A stretch of DNA of 64,000 bases from Dermatophagoides farinae (Eukaryota > Arthropoda > Arachnida > Sarcoptiformes > Pyroglyphidae), in the NCBI RefSeq assembly GCF_024713945.1, contig NC_134680.1, positions 3,310,001 through 3,374,000 on the forward strand, in the 5' to 3' direction. This document shows positions 51,100 through 63,833 of this stretch, piece after piece. The position numbers and the translations under genes were made by a program. A model generated the notes under the pieces. That model saw only the letters and a program-made list of their open reading frames with translations, searched no databases and was not told where the DNA came from. Position 1 is the stretch's first letter, and each line of letters begins with the position of its first letter.

Positions 51100-54000
51100 C
51101 TGTCTATCTTATATTGCAATTATATCAAACATACAGATATTCTGTTCCATTTGAATGTTAACTTTTGAATGGTTTCCATATAATAATTCCAATAATAATC
51201 ATAGTTTTTAATCACATGATATTTTGTTGTTGAAATTTCAAAAATTCTTCTAAAAAAAATCTAATTGCAATTAAATAAACTGAAAAGCAAAATTTTACTT
51301 TGGGAAGAATAATCAATATTATGATGATAACTAGAAACCATGATGATCATTTATTATTTCTAATGCTAATTCATATTGCTTTAACCAAATGAAATTAAAA
51401 TACATTGTAAATTACGTAGACATACGTTCAACATCTTATGGTGATGATGTTGATTGATAAATGAATGATAGTAACACATGATCAGTGTTTTTTTTTTTTG
51501 AGGGGTGTTACCATGGTAAAAACTCATTCATCTTTATAATTGATATGATAAAATGAAGATTGCGTGTTAGTTTTTTTTCTATGTTTGTACTATCAATTCG
51601 TGCCCAAGAATCCATCCATCGATCCAGATTGTATATGATGATATAATGATAGTTAGTTTGGATAATTAGCTAGTGCCAACAACCACCTAGGATTATTTTT
51701 CTGAATCATCTCATATGACACACACACACACACACACACAGACCAACCAATCCACCATTGTTTAACGATGATGAAATTGATTGCATCTCGAAATTATTCA
51801 ATGATTTAATGCTAAAACACACACGCACACGAATGACACCCATACTGGTAGTCATCATTTGAAATTGAATCCAATATTGTGAAGTGATAGTTAGACGAAA
51901 GCTCACCAATAACTATCAATCAACCATCACATGGATGGATGAATGGATGGATGGATGGATGGTTGACTTGATCATTGAGATTGGATCGTTTCAAATTTCC
52001 ATTCGAGTAATTTTTTTTTTCATCCAACAGATTCATTAACGATGCAAGAATTTAGTGATTCATTCCTTTCCATTCTCATGTTTCCATAATGATAGAATTT
52101 GAAATGTGTGTGTGTGTGTTTTGCCCGTTCGATTATTCTAGATGAGAAGAAAAAAAACTCAATTTTCAAATTTCAACTTTTTTTCAAAAAAAAAAAAAAA
52201 ATTAATTGAATTGAATCAGCAAATTGTTGGCCTCATCTCTCTCTCTCCCTCTCCAATTTTTTCTCAATGTTCACCATGGTCATTAATGGTTGTTGTACAC
52301 ACATACACACACACCGTTTTCTTTCTTTATAATACGTTATATTTCTAGTTTGATTTAGCCAAAAATTATTATTCATTCATTCATTCATTCTCGTTCGCTC
52401 ATCCCGATTCGCTATCCATGGTAATTTCAACTTTTCAACTTTTTCTCGGCCATCATCATCATCATCATCATCTTTGCTCTTCTTCTTGTTCGTTCGTTTG
52501 TTTTTCTGCCGAATCCAAACCCATATTTTTGTTCAGGCAAAAAAAAAATTAAAAAAGTTATTTCGCTCTACTTGTCTGCGTGTTTCTGTATTGGTATGTG
52601 TGTGTCCGTGTGTCCATCACATTGTAATGGAAAATCTTTATTTTGGAATCAGTTATATCCATAATGATAGGCTCATCTCTCTCCGACACACACACACACA
52701 CACACATACCAAACTGAAAAACACATCAGGCCATGTCAGCAAAGATAGATCTCCCATCGAGGATGAGATTGCCGGGTTGATGGCTGCATGTAATTTGTCC
52801 ATTAAAGTCATACAGTGAAAGAGAAGGAAATGCGATTCTAATCGAAAAATTGCTTTTCTCTTTTTTTTTTTTTTTTTGTTAGTCTCGAATCGATCCACAT
52901 TCACTTGCATATTAGCCGCAGGTAATAATGTGGGTACATTTCTGCATTGATGTTGGTGTTGTTTTCTGATATTAACACTTTTTTTTGTTCTTGGAACAAC
53001 CCTTTACTTGGTGGATCGTTTATAAAATTCAAAATGAGCCATTCATTATTGATATAGTTTCTGGGTGATTGCATTTAGATCAATCAACATTGATTAGCAT
53101 CATGTAAATTTAATGCATTTTTTCGGATGGATGTGATGATTCATACACATGTATACATAGATACAACATTCGGTTTTTAATTTCTTTCTAAAAATACCCG
53201 TTTTCGTTCAGGTAGTGATGATATATTCTTAACATGAATGACATTGGCCATTTTGGTTCACATTTCTTTAGGCTGCTGCTCGATTGTCAACTTAACTGTC
53301 ACATATATCGTTGCTGTCGAATCGAATCGTTAATCGAATCTGACGATTGATGTTGTATCATGAATACTTGAGCAGGTTTTGTCGTGGCGGTTGGCTCTTC
53401 TTGAATTTTCCAATGTTGAATAATATACACATACACACGCACACACATTACATTTGCATGACAAGTAATGTTGCTTCCCATTTGCATCATCATCATTTCG
53501 AGGTGAATGAATGCATCATTTTCTTTCAATGTTGATGATGATGCTATTATTGCCTTTCTTCACTATAATAAATTCCGATATCTTTAGATGCATCCATTCA
53601 TCCGCGGGTTCTGTATGATAATGGCTCCAAGCCATTGTTCAAATTCAATGAAACCAGAGAGAACCGGCGTGCAGCCAATTAACACACACCCCTTTCCATT
53701 ATGAGAATAAAAATCACAGAGTAACAATGAATCTGGTTAATGTGTATGTGTGTGTGAGAAAGAAAAGAAATTAGCATATTGATTAGATAATAGTATAGTT
53801 CCATTGTTTGTTTTGTTTGAATATATCCATTTTCAGATTGCAGTGACAAACATCTGTAGGCCTATTTTAATTGGTTGATTTCTGAGTTTTTTTCATTTTG
53901 TCGTTTTTGTAACAAAAAAAAATAACCAAAAGGAATTCTGTATCTGTTATTATAAGAATTCAAAAAAGAATTAAAAGTACACGTAGATGTACTATTCAAA

Positions 54001-54911
54001 TACGCAGTTACATACAACATCTTTCTCGAAAATGATCATCTTTTTTTCGAAAAAAATAAATAATTTGAAGAAAATAAATTACAAAAACAAACATTGATTG
54101 ATTTTCGTTTTACAATTGGTGAAATTCATTGGTAACTCTTTTTTGATCTAATTTTTCACATCGTTATCAAAAACTTTTATGAAAAAAAGGTATTTGAATT
54201 ATTTAATTGTGAATGTTGTTGTTTCATTTTTTTTCTTTTATTTCGAAATCAATTTGTAGCATATAATGATTAACGTTATTTGTATTATATTTAGAAAACA
54301 TTTAACTTTTCTCATTTAAAAAACTGGACATATTGTATTGTAGATTTTTTTTTGACCGTGGTCGCAAAGTTTAATCAAGAATAATGAAGCTCAAAATTGA
54401 CTGCTTGACAGATTTATGTGTTGATCGAATTTTTAATCTTATATCATTTGCCATTCTATTGCTCATTTCAATCATTCAGAAGAAATTTTTTTGGGGATTC
54501 GAATCGAATTTTCTTTCGATTCTGTTTTCCAAATCGGTGGAGACCATTTGAGGGATGAAATGGCGCGGGAATTAAACATTTGGTGGCCCCTTCTCTCAAA
54601 ATGAGTTTGATTGTCTGATTGAGTATGTATGTGTAAGAGGAAAAGGAGGGTAATACTGCTGCTTCTGGTGCTGGTGGTGATAATTACCAATCCAATGAGC
54701 CATGCAATTGTCAATTTCATTTTGTTTATAAAAAAAACGGTCATTACTAGGGCGACAGTATCTATCAGTATTGTCTGGCAGCCAGGTGTTGGCAGTCATT
54801 CTATGCTGTTCCATTCTTGATAATCAGACGATTCCATGTTGTAGTAGAAAATTGGACCGACAATTCTTTCAAATGATAGAGTAGCATGGCTCCCCCAATT
54901 GGAAAACTTAC

Positions 54912-55046
54912 CCATCCCAGTGTAAAACAACATCTGGCTAAATATCTCATCATATATTCATCCGATGCATTGATCACATAAACTTTACCCTCAATGCATT
55001 GAATGGCCAAAACTGTAATGATGATGACCACCGCTGTGCGACCCAT
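54912..55046 (-). CDS. Possible first coding exon of a small secreted or membrane protein
   Basis: On the minus strand an ATG opens 45 codons starting MGRTAVVIIITVLAIQCIEG, which looks like a signal peptide, then KVYVINASDEYMMRYLARCC. It runs in phase 0 into a consensus donor GTAAGT at 54911. A TATATAAGG sequence lies about 35 bp upstream of the ATG. The composition is less AT-rich than the neighbourhood. No convincing second exon was found and I recognise no family, so it may be a chance frame. Confidence 0.2.
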
Positions 55047-56468
55047 CACATAATAATAAGATTATGATGGCAATCCTTATATATTCATCATATCGAATTG
55101 ATAAATTACCGGTCGGTTAGTAGATAGTGTTGCTGACAACAGTTGGTAATTCGTTGACCACTGGTTGGCTCCCAAATCATCTTTCAAAATTATTGAAAAT
55201 TGGTAACGTAATTCATTGGAAATTCACATTTCAGCATTGTGTTTTGTTGGCGATGTTTATGTACCATTACATTACATAACATTCTATGCATGCATGTCAA
55301 TATTGTATTGTATATTTATGTGATGATGACTTGTCATGTGTTTTCTTTCTAATATCTCGACGAATTTACTCCTCTGGCCATGGTAAACAATAATCATCTA
55401 GGGTTTTTTAGTTCTCATGTTTTTTTTCCTCATTCTCTCTCTGTCCATATATGAATTGTTTGGTTTGTAGTGCTGGCAAACAAACCCAAGGACTATAAAA
55501 CTCAAACTAGACGATGTAATGCCAATGTGATCAAGTGAAAAAAGAATTGATGATGATGAGAACATCATTTCTCGTGTATTCGTATTTTGTATGTTTTTGT
55601 TTGTTTTTGTATTTAATTACACAAAATAACGAATGTTTGCCCTTGTTCCATACACACACACACACACACTCAAACATTCATTTTAGCTGTCAATGGCCTG
55701 GTGGCGGTGCATCTTTTTCTCTCTCTGTGTGTGTCAATGAAATGGAATGAATGAAAACGTGTATTTCTTGCTATAGCTAACTTAAATAAAAAAAAATGTC
55801 TATAATGTGACTATATGCTTCAATCTCAATTTGTCAACTTGTGAATTTGGACCGTTGAATCGGCGCCATCAACGTCGTATCCATCGTTTCTCCATTAATA
55901 TCAACTTATTTCGGCTATTGATGGACCAACTTTTTTTTAAATCCAACTTTTATTGCTTAACAACGAAAGCAAAGTTAGTCGGTTAGTAATAATAATAATA
56001 GTGAAACGAATGAACGTGCCATTTACAGTTAGCATAGTGAAAGCCAAAGGGATTTCATTCGCTTCGTTTGGTATGTGTGTGTGTGTGGTTAAGCCTGGTT
56101 TTTGCGATGCAAATGTAATTCCTGTGAGGCAAGCACAATTGTCACCCATTTTCAAATTGAGGCCTTCCCAAATCGGATTGTCTCAATATTCTTACTGTTC
56201 CTCGTCATCCTAGTATCTTCATTATAGCATCAACAAATATATTGCCTTTATTCTTGAATAGTATCCCCCCCAAAAAAAACAACAAATAAACAAAACAGAA
56301 TAAAAAACATATACCGATTCTATCAATATGATTGTCGTCGTTGTCATTTTAAGATTTTGAATCAATGATTGCATCGGAAAATCGTTTTGCTTTCATATTT
56401 CCTATATCTTCTGCATTTGATCATATAATGTCTATATATTTTATATACTAATGGACATTGGCAATAAA

Positions 56469-56492
56469 TGTGTGTGTGTGTGTGTGTGTGTG
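56469..56492. repeat. TG dinucleotide microsatellite, 12 units
   Basis: Uninterrupted TG repeat upstream of the Van Gogh gene. Confidence 0.95.
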
Positions 56493-57467
56493 TATTTGCA
56501 AATAACAAAAAAACCATGTATAAGATCATATCATTGAAAGCCATTTAGAGATATTGGTGTGTATGTGTGGATTTATGTATGTATGATTGATGTGTTGCCG
56601 TGTCTTAATCGATGTACATTCAAAACAATAATAATAATAGTAATACATTCATATTTCAAAATGCCATAATTCTTCTAAATAATGATGTAATAGATTCAAG
56701 AATTGATCGCCTACAGGCGCAAATACTTTTGCGGAAAAGAACGGATATCCGGAAACTGTTATTTTTACGACCATATTTACATCAATTATTATGGTTTCAT
56801 CTATGAAATTCAACTATTTAATACACACACACACACACACACGTGTCCATTCGAATAAAAAACGATCATACTAAAGTTTTATCATTCTCTTTCTCTCAGG
56901 TATCATCCTATTTCAAAAATTTGATTAAATTGATGAAATGAGCCATGTGAATGATTCTATCATCATCATCATCAATCATAGTCAAGTTTTTTTTTGCCAC
57001 AACTAGATACATTCATTGGAAATAAACTATTCACAGAATGACAGCCATTGACCGTAATAGCAATCTGCCATGAATGAATCAAATACCAAATGTACATACA
57101 TAAAACACGAAATTCAATCCAACTATTTCTGATGAATTTCGATTAAGTTGAATTCATTAATTATGATTATTATTAGCCAGACATAATGAATTGGTCAATC
57201 ATGAACAGTGAACTAATGGTTGAATGATTTAATCATTCAACCATTGCATCAAATGTCATATTGCAATGCCAAATTGTCATTACAGCTCAATTATAGTTGA
57301 CCACTACTTTGTTTGGCAATTGAAATCGACTTTTACATCTATTATTTCGTTCTCATGCATATTTCAGATATCTAATTTGACTAATTTCTTTTGGTATTTT
57401 TTTGTTTCTTTTTTCTTTCACAGTGTATAAGTCCAGGTCATGATCACTAGCTCATATCATTCGTCAA

Positions 57468-59686
57468 ATGATGAATCCATCGGGATCATCATCTATTTGG
57501 CCGCTCCCAACATTACATCATCATCATCATCATCATCCTGATCAAAATCAACCCCTTGCTTCGCTTGTAACGGATAACGACAAATCAACTAGTTCGGCCG
57601 CCATTCTCATGGCCAATCAATCGTCCTTGTCACCATACAGCAATGGAAATGGTGCCAATGTTAGCATAGATACTGAATCACTTCTTTCCGGTTACAGTGA
57701 CCATCGTAACAAGAATAAAGGATTGAATGGTAGTGCTACAGCAGCATACGCTTGTCTATTGACCAACACGACGGCTGTAAATAATTCGTCTGTAATTGGA
57801 ACTGCAGTGGCCCCCTCGCCAATGGTTGCGGCCACACCTAACGTAATCCTTAATCCATACCACGGTAATTATCAGGCCAACACCAGTCATACGGACGCCC
57901 AAGTGCATAGCGTAGTTTCGATGCGAAGCGCTGGTCGACAATCACATCATTCAAATCGAAATGGCCTTGCAACAAAGACGATCGAATCGGGTTATCAGAT
58001 CAAGGGTAACCCTCAGGAAATTGTTCAGGTGTCGATGTCGTCTCCCGACGATCACTGGAATGATAACACAACCGCTATCACAGGAAACACAAGCGATCAA
58101 TCTGGATCAATGGATGATCTCAGCAAAATCGAGAACGTGAGCCACACGATTAACAAGCTCACTGTCTGGCAGCTATGGTCTGGAACGATAGTGGCCATTG
58201 TCCTGTCTGTATGTGCCTTTTTATCTCCGATCGTAATGACCCTCCTTCCTCGACTCGAATTATTCGACTTTAAGGCTAAAGAATGTGGCCCAGAATGTGA
58301 TGGTCTTGTTCTAAGTTTCCTGTTTAAACAATTAATTCTGGCCACAGGAAGCTGGGCTGTCTTTTTTCGTCGTCCACGTTGGACGATGCCTCGTATCTGT
58401 GTATACAGGAGCACGGTATTAGCTCTTATCGTAGTATTGTTGGTAGCATATTGGCTTTTCTATCTGGTCCGTATCGCCGATAAGCGATTAAGCGATGAGG
58501 ATACTATCAGCTACTACAGTGTCGTAATGTTTGCCATATCGTTGGTCGACGCCTTGTTATTCATTCATTTTCTGGCCATTTTATTGCTTCGAAGCTGCCA
58601 TCTAGATAATGAGTTCTTCATCAAAGTAGTTCGTTCTCCAGATGGCCATAGCCAGTGTTATACGTTAGGACGAACGTCCATTCAACGAGCTTCGATTTGG
58701 GTATTGGAAAAGTATTATCAGGATTTTCCCAACTACAATCCATTTCTTGAGCGGTTAGCAAACAGAAAAATCCGCAGAAATAGCCTATCTCGACAAGGAC
58801 TTAAATTCTACGACGTTGATGGTGTCGTAGATCCCAGCTCGGCCAACAAATCGACTAATGGCCAGAATAATCCTCTACAATTGAGTCCTAAATCAATATT
58901 GGCTCAGAATACTGCAGCAAATGCGGGTCGACGATGGCCGAAAAACGCTGCTCACCTAAACGGAGGCAGTAATATCTCGGATGGCCGAGGTAATCGACGC
59001 CATGATCGCGACACGACTAGTCATCACAGCGGTCATTCGGGACATCACCATCATCGACATCATAGCGATCGCCTGCACGAAATACATGAATATGAACGAC
59101 GTGTTCGAAAAAGGAAATCACGCCTAATCAACGTGACTGAAGAGGCGTTCACTCATATCAAACGTGTTCAACAACAAAGTAAATAACTTAGTCAAGCTCA
59201 AAATAGACATATCACTTATACCTTTTTTTGTTTTGTTTAGGTCATGGCCCCTTATCGACAGCATCGATGAATCCGAAAGAAGCTGCACAGGCCATCTTTC
59301 CGACTATCGCACGTACCTTACAAAAATATCTTCGAGCAACACGACAGCAAGCCCGACATTCTGTGCAATCTATACTGGAGCATCTGTCCATTTGTCTCAC
59401 CTACGATCTTAGTCCGAAAACTTTTCTCGAAAAGTATCTGTCGCCCAATAACTCTCACGTCGGTTGGTCAAAGAATGGCCATTTAGAGACATGGAATCTT
59501 ATATCCGACACATTGGTATCACGTTCGATCGAATCGGATAGTCAATTTCTGTTACGTCATGAAGATCATAATGTTTGCTTATTGGTTACGATAAATAGTA
59601 TGCCATACCTAAATCTAATCGAACAAGTGGTCGACTTTGAGCGAACCAAATTCCTGTTCAAATTGAATTCCGAAACCTCTGTTTGA
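57468..59686 (+). CDS. Vang: Van Gogh/Strabismus (VANGL) planar cell polarity protein
   Basis: Two exons (57468-59178, 59241-59686) join in phase 1 to 718 aa. Van Gogh is a four-pass plasma-membrane protein that works with Prickle, Frizzled and Dishevelled to orient cells within an epithelium. The membrane segments are at about 238-260, 280-300, 314-334 and 350-373, starting after LTVWQLWSGT. Behind them lie the family blocks VVRSPDGHSQCYTLGRTSIQRASIWVLE, LKFYDVDG, EEAFTHIKRVQ, NPKEAAQAIFPTIARTLQKYL and TRQQARHSVQSILEHL. The protein ends ETSV, the PDZ-binding tail shared with vertebrate VANGL and fly Vang. The N-terminal cytosolic part (about 235 residues, His/Asn/Ser-rich, with SGYSDHRNKNKG as in the phosphorylated Ser cluster) and the loop at about 450-560 are longer than usual; human VANGL has about 520 aa. 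An in-frame stop upstream of the ATG fixes the start, and a splice acceptor at 57423 indicates a 5' UTR intron. Confidence 0.95.
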
Positions 59687-60978
59687 CAATCTTCAAAATG
59701 CATCTGATTTTCCCTCTTTCTTTCTTTCTCTTGGTGCTAGTGATAGCTGATTGAAACCCTTGTTTGTAAATAATGTGAACTATTATATAAACACCCCTTT
59801 CCACGCCATTGTTGTACATTTTATTTTGTATCCTTTTTTCTTATTTACACCTTTCTTTCATTAAAGAATTTTTTTCCTTTTCCAAAACGTTTTTATTTTT
59901 TTTGATCATAAATTTACAAAATTGATATATACGATATCGGCTTTTCGCTATTTTATTTGAAATTTGAAAAATCAATTTTTTTGCTTACACATACACACTA
60001 TCGTGGATTACGATAAATACTGCTAGGCAAAGAATGTAAAAAGAATATTTATGAATTGTTAATTCGAATCAAACTATTTATAGGTTGTGACGATTTCATT
60101 CTGATATCATTAGCTCGTTCATATATGTAATCGGTTATTATTGTTTGATGATCATTATCAATATGAATATAACAAGATTAAATCTAACAACAGCAGCAAA
60201 AAAACATCATATTTATTTACAAACCATGGATCATCATAATCACAAACATTAAATAATCATTCTCATTCATTCATCATGTGATGAAAAATGATTTTGAATA
60301 CAGAAAAATAACAAAAAGAAAAACTGAAAATCGATATTCAAAAAAAAGGTAATAAGATATGAAACAAATCAAAAAGCAAAAAAAAAAATGAAAAAATGTC
60401 CTAGACCTTGATTTGTTAGCGGTATGCGTGTATTTTTTCATTTTACATGATTCTAATATCAAGTTTTTTTTCGTTTTGTGAATTTATGAATTTAATATGT
60501 AACCCTGTGTTATTCCACATCATGTGTATATGTGTGTGTGTGTGTGTGTGAATTGGAAATACAAAATTGAAATCAAGAAAAAGAAAATGCTTTGGTTATA
60601 TAATCAACAACAACAACAACATCATTGCGATAGAAGAATTTATCGATTTTTTTTCTTTTGACATTGATCATGATCATCACATGTTTTCGATCGTTTTTAT
60701 TTTTTAGTTCAAGTCTAGGATTTTCAAATTCTTGATTGATTGTATCATAATCATGATCATTCGTAATATTCATTATGAAATCACCATACATTTTTTTCCT
60801 CAGAAATCTTAAAATCAAGTCGCATTTTTACAAGATAATTTGAAATGTATATGTATGTGTGAGAGCGAGAGGCTGCTGCTCGTTTTTTTTTTTTGGATTT
60901 TTCCGTTTTCGTTTTCTATCACTTGTCATGTCATTGATGGTTTTTCAAAAATGAACAGGTTGTTGTTGATGAATTTAG
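59687..60978. other. Convergent spacer between Van Gogh and GPCR genes
   Basis: It holds the 3' UTRs of both genes. ATTAAA at 59860-59865 (plus) follows a CT-rich tract 174 bp after the Van Gogh stop. TTTATT at 60696-60701 (AATAAA on minus) lies 278 bp after the GPCR stop. A TG microsatellite is at about 60532-60551. Nothing looks coding. Confidence 0.55.
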
Positions 60979-61026
60979 CTATTGATGATCATCAACATGA
61001 TGTTGTTGTTGATGATCATCAATAGC
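60978..61026. repeat. 20-bp perfect inverted repeat over the GPCR stop codon
   Basis: Arms 60978-60997 and 61007-61026 (GCTATTGATGATCATCAACA and its exact reverse complement) surround a 9-nt loop. The structure covers the last 15 codons and the stop of the GPCR frame. Confidence 0.9.
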
Positions 61027-63107
61027 AAAGTCGGCCATGATGTTGTTGTTGATATTGATGATATTATGTCGATTATTATTATTCATGATGATTAAATCGA
61101 GTGCTAAAAGAGTTGTTGCCGGTTTCATTATCATTGATGATGATTCAAAATCAATTTGTTGATTATGATGGAATTTATTATTATGAATTACTCCATTATC
61201 AATCGCATGATCATCAATGATGATCGATGTAGGATGTTCCTCAATCTTCGTTATATTCAACGATGATGATTGTCGTCGTGGAACATTTGATTCAATGATT
61301 GATTGACAGGTAAAAAATGAAAACATTGTCAATTTTTGACTGAAAATTTTCTAAATTTCAAAAATGAAAATGAAAATGAATTGATGAAATTATCAAATTA
61401 AAACATACCCGATATTCACTAGAAACAAAACAATAAAGAATTGGATAAGCAATACCACTCATTGATGTAAATAGAATCAGAATAGCCATAATAGAATAAT
61501 ATGTTTGAATTTGAAAATCACATTGACGAAATAGATCTGGAAATAGATCATTTAATGATTCCATTACCGAAAATGGAAACCAACAAAGAAAATGAATCAA
61601 TGCAAGTAAAATAATTTTAGCAATAATTTCACGATGTTTTGAAATCAGCCGATTATTCGTTATAAATGGTGTTACGATTATTGTTTCCACAGCAACACGT
61701 TTCAATTCACATGCAATGCTTAGATATAGATATAATGTTAGTAATGATGGTATTGAAAATGTGAACATTAAACGTATTAATGTCAACAATATTTGTATTG
61801 TACGTCCAAATTGATGGCTAATTTTGAAGAAGAAAATGAAAACAAAAAATTGATAGAATAAGTTTAGAATTGTTTTTTAGTGAATTATTTGATTATTCAA
61901 TGAATACTTACTACCAAAAAAATGGTATAATAATCAAAATGCTAGCCATCCATACTAACATTATACACAATGTATAATGGCGACGATACCAATATGATTG
62001 AAATAGATAACATTGTTTAATGGCAAGATATCTATAAAGTGAACATTTGAATATATTTTTTTTTTGTTTCAAATTCTTTAAAATATCGTTACACAAACAA
62101 ACTGAGACATACCTATCGAATGCCATTAATAGATGCATAAATGATGATGCAATAGGTGCAACATAGAAACCGAATCGTAATGATGTTATTATGAAACAAT
62201 AATAATTTGAACATAATGTTGTTGTTGTTGTCGTTGTTGTTGTTGTTGGTAATATTTCAATTGTTTCCAAATACATTGCCGGTACACATATTGAACTATA
62301 TAATATAACAGATATTGATAATGATATAAATGATTGTTGTGTATGTGAAAATGATCTTGATGTTGTTGCCGTTGCCGTTGTTGTCGTTGTTGTTGTCGCT
62401 GTTGTTGTTGCTATCGATGAAACAACACCACGTACAATCGTAGAATCATTGGATAATCTTTTATTAACTAGATTATTATTTTTATATTGTGATGATGTAT
62501 TCACCATTGTTGATGTTGTTGATAAACTATTCTGGCGGCTACCACCGCCGGATTGTTCGGCATTACAATAACGATTTAAAATCAATGTAATAATTACAAA
62601 TAAATTCAATAAAAACGTAATGATTGCCGTTATAAAAATTGACGAACCAAATAACATTTGTTCCCATTCATCAAGCATTTCAACCGGTGCATGTGGTTGA
62701 CATAAAAGATTATTGTTGCTATTATTATTATGATTAATAATATGAATATCACTTTTATTATCTAGATTTTTAATATTTGTATAATTAATTATTGTTGAAT
62801 TTATTGTTGTTTCATTATTATTATTATTATTATATAACAACATTGATGATGATGATGGTGATGATGATGATAATGACAATGATGGCGATGAGGTAGAACT
62901 ATTATTCAATAATAATGATATAATCATTTTTGATTGATTCATTTGTTGACTAGATGTGTGATTATTATCATGATGATAATGATGATGATGATGATGATGA
63001 TTATGTTGAGAAAATTGTACATTACCACCACCTAATGAACCACTAATACCGCCATTACTACCTGGCGGTAAATAATGGCCAATAATACCTTGATTTGATT
63101 GAATCAT
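60979..63107 (-). CDS. Divergent rhodopsin-like (class A) G-protein-coupled receptor
   Basis: Four minus-strand exons (63107-62113, 62031-61912, 61817-61409, 61350-60979) join in frame to 631 aa. Joining exons 1 and 2 restores DRYLAIKQ at the end of TM3, and joining exons 3 and 4 gives helix 8 (SSEYRKIFSQKL), strong support for the model. Other class A marks: LLNLFVIITL in TM1 at about 151-177, VWMAS in TM4, Pro and Tyr in TM5 (IPSLLTLYLY), LCWFPF in TM6, and YPILY in TM7. Odd: the TM2 aspartate position reads SLSISVILY, the NPxxY Asn is Tyr, no cysteine pair joins TM3 to the very short second outer loop, and intracellular loop 1 has about 80 low-complexity residues. The N-terminus is long (150 aa, with His, Ser and Asn runs and NETT, NSTI and NYTN glycosylation sites). 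The ligand cannot be told; a peptide or orphan receptor is possible. Confidence 0.8.
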
Positions 63108-63501
63108 ATTTTTATCGTTGTTTATTGTTTGGATTTTATTTCAAAAAAAAAATAAAAATAAAAATATTAGATCAATACATTTTGATCATAAACACACTGT
63201 TCACAAGAACATTGTATTGTATTGGTCATCACTGATCATCATCGTCGTCGTTGTCGTTGAATGATTTGAAATGAGGCACACACACACAAAAAAAATTTTC
63301 TCGTAATAAATAAATCCATTGGAAACGACAACAATTTTCTTGAAAAAAATAACTTGATCCTTTCGAAGTTTCTCTCACTTTTAGAGTGTTTTCTCTTTAC
63401 CAAATTTCTCTTTGCGTTAATCAATATAAATTTAAAGGCAAAATATTTTTGAAATGAAAATGACAAAATCTTCAATATCCAAAAAAAATCAATTTCGAAA
63501 T

Positions 63502-63525
63502 CACACACACACACACACACACACA
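63502..63525. repeat. CA dinucleotide microsatellite, 12 units
   Basis: Uninterrupted CA repeat upstream of the GPCR gene. Confidence 0.95.
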
Positions 63526-63833
63526 AACACTGAGAGAACTTGCTTGGATAATATCAGCAGATTAATGAAAAAAATTCAAGAAAAAAGTTAAAAAAAGAAA
63601 TGAAAAACATAATTTTATTTGGACGATGACTACGACGACGACGACAACAACAACGGCGATGATGAAGATGTTGAAATGAGAGAAAAAAAAAACTAAGCCA
63701 CTTGTATGATTGAATGGATGAATGCAATGGTCATATAATAAAAACTTCAAGTGGCACAAATAATAATCACATTCTTATTGATCAGCAGACGATATTTTTT
63801 TTTCTAATTTTTGTTATTTCAAATATCTATTAC

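Larger units (their letters stand above)
42413..57467. other. 15-kb region without a clear gene
   Basis: It holds the CIAO2B promoter on the left and the Van Gogh 5' region on the right. A polypyrimidine tract plus CAG ending at 57423, 44 bp before the Van Gogh ATG, looks like a 5' UTR splice acceptor; a strong donor at 46111 could be its partner. Other contents: CA/TG microsatellites, a 40-nt T run, a hAT-like miniature element (44810-44924), a hairpin (48985-49039) and a perfect palindrome (51076-51099). Two short open frames with some coding character (42706-42804 plus; 54912-55046 minus) are described separately. I found no conserved domain, tRNA or rRNA. Confidence 0.5.

Noticed and set aside
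62044-62112. Continuation of the GPCR frame after DRY (reads DRYVSVCLCNDILKN)
   Set aside because: It is the intron read-through. Splicing at 62113/62031 gives DRYLAIKQ, the standard class A sequence.
63640-63760. Val-repeat minus-strand frame upstream of the GPCR
   Set aside because: It is a translation of an ACG/ACA repeat; no gene evidence.
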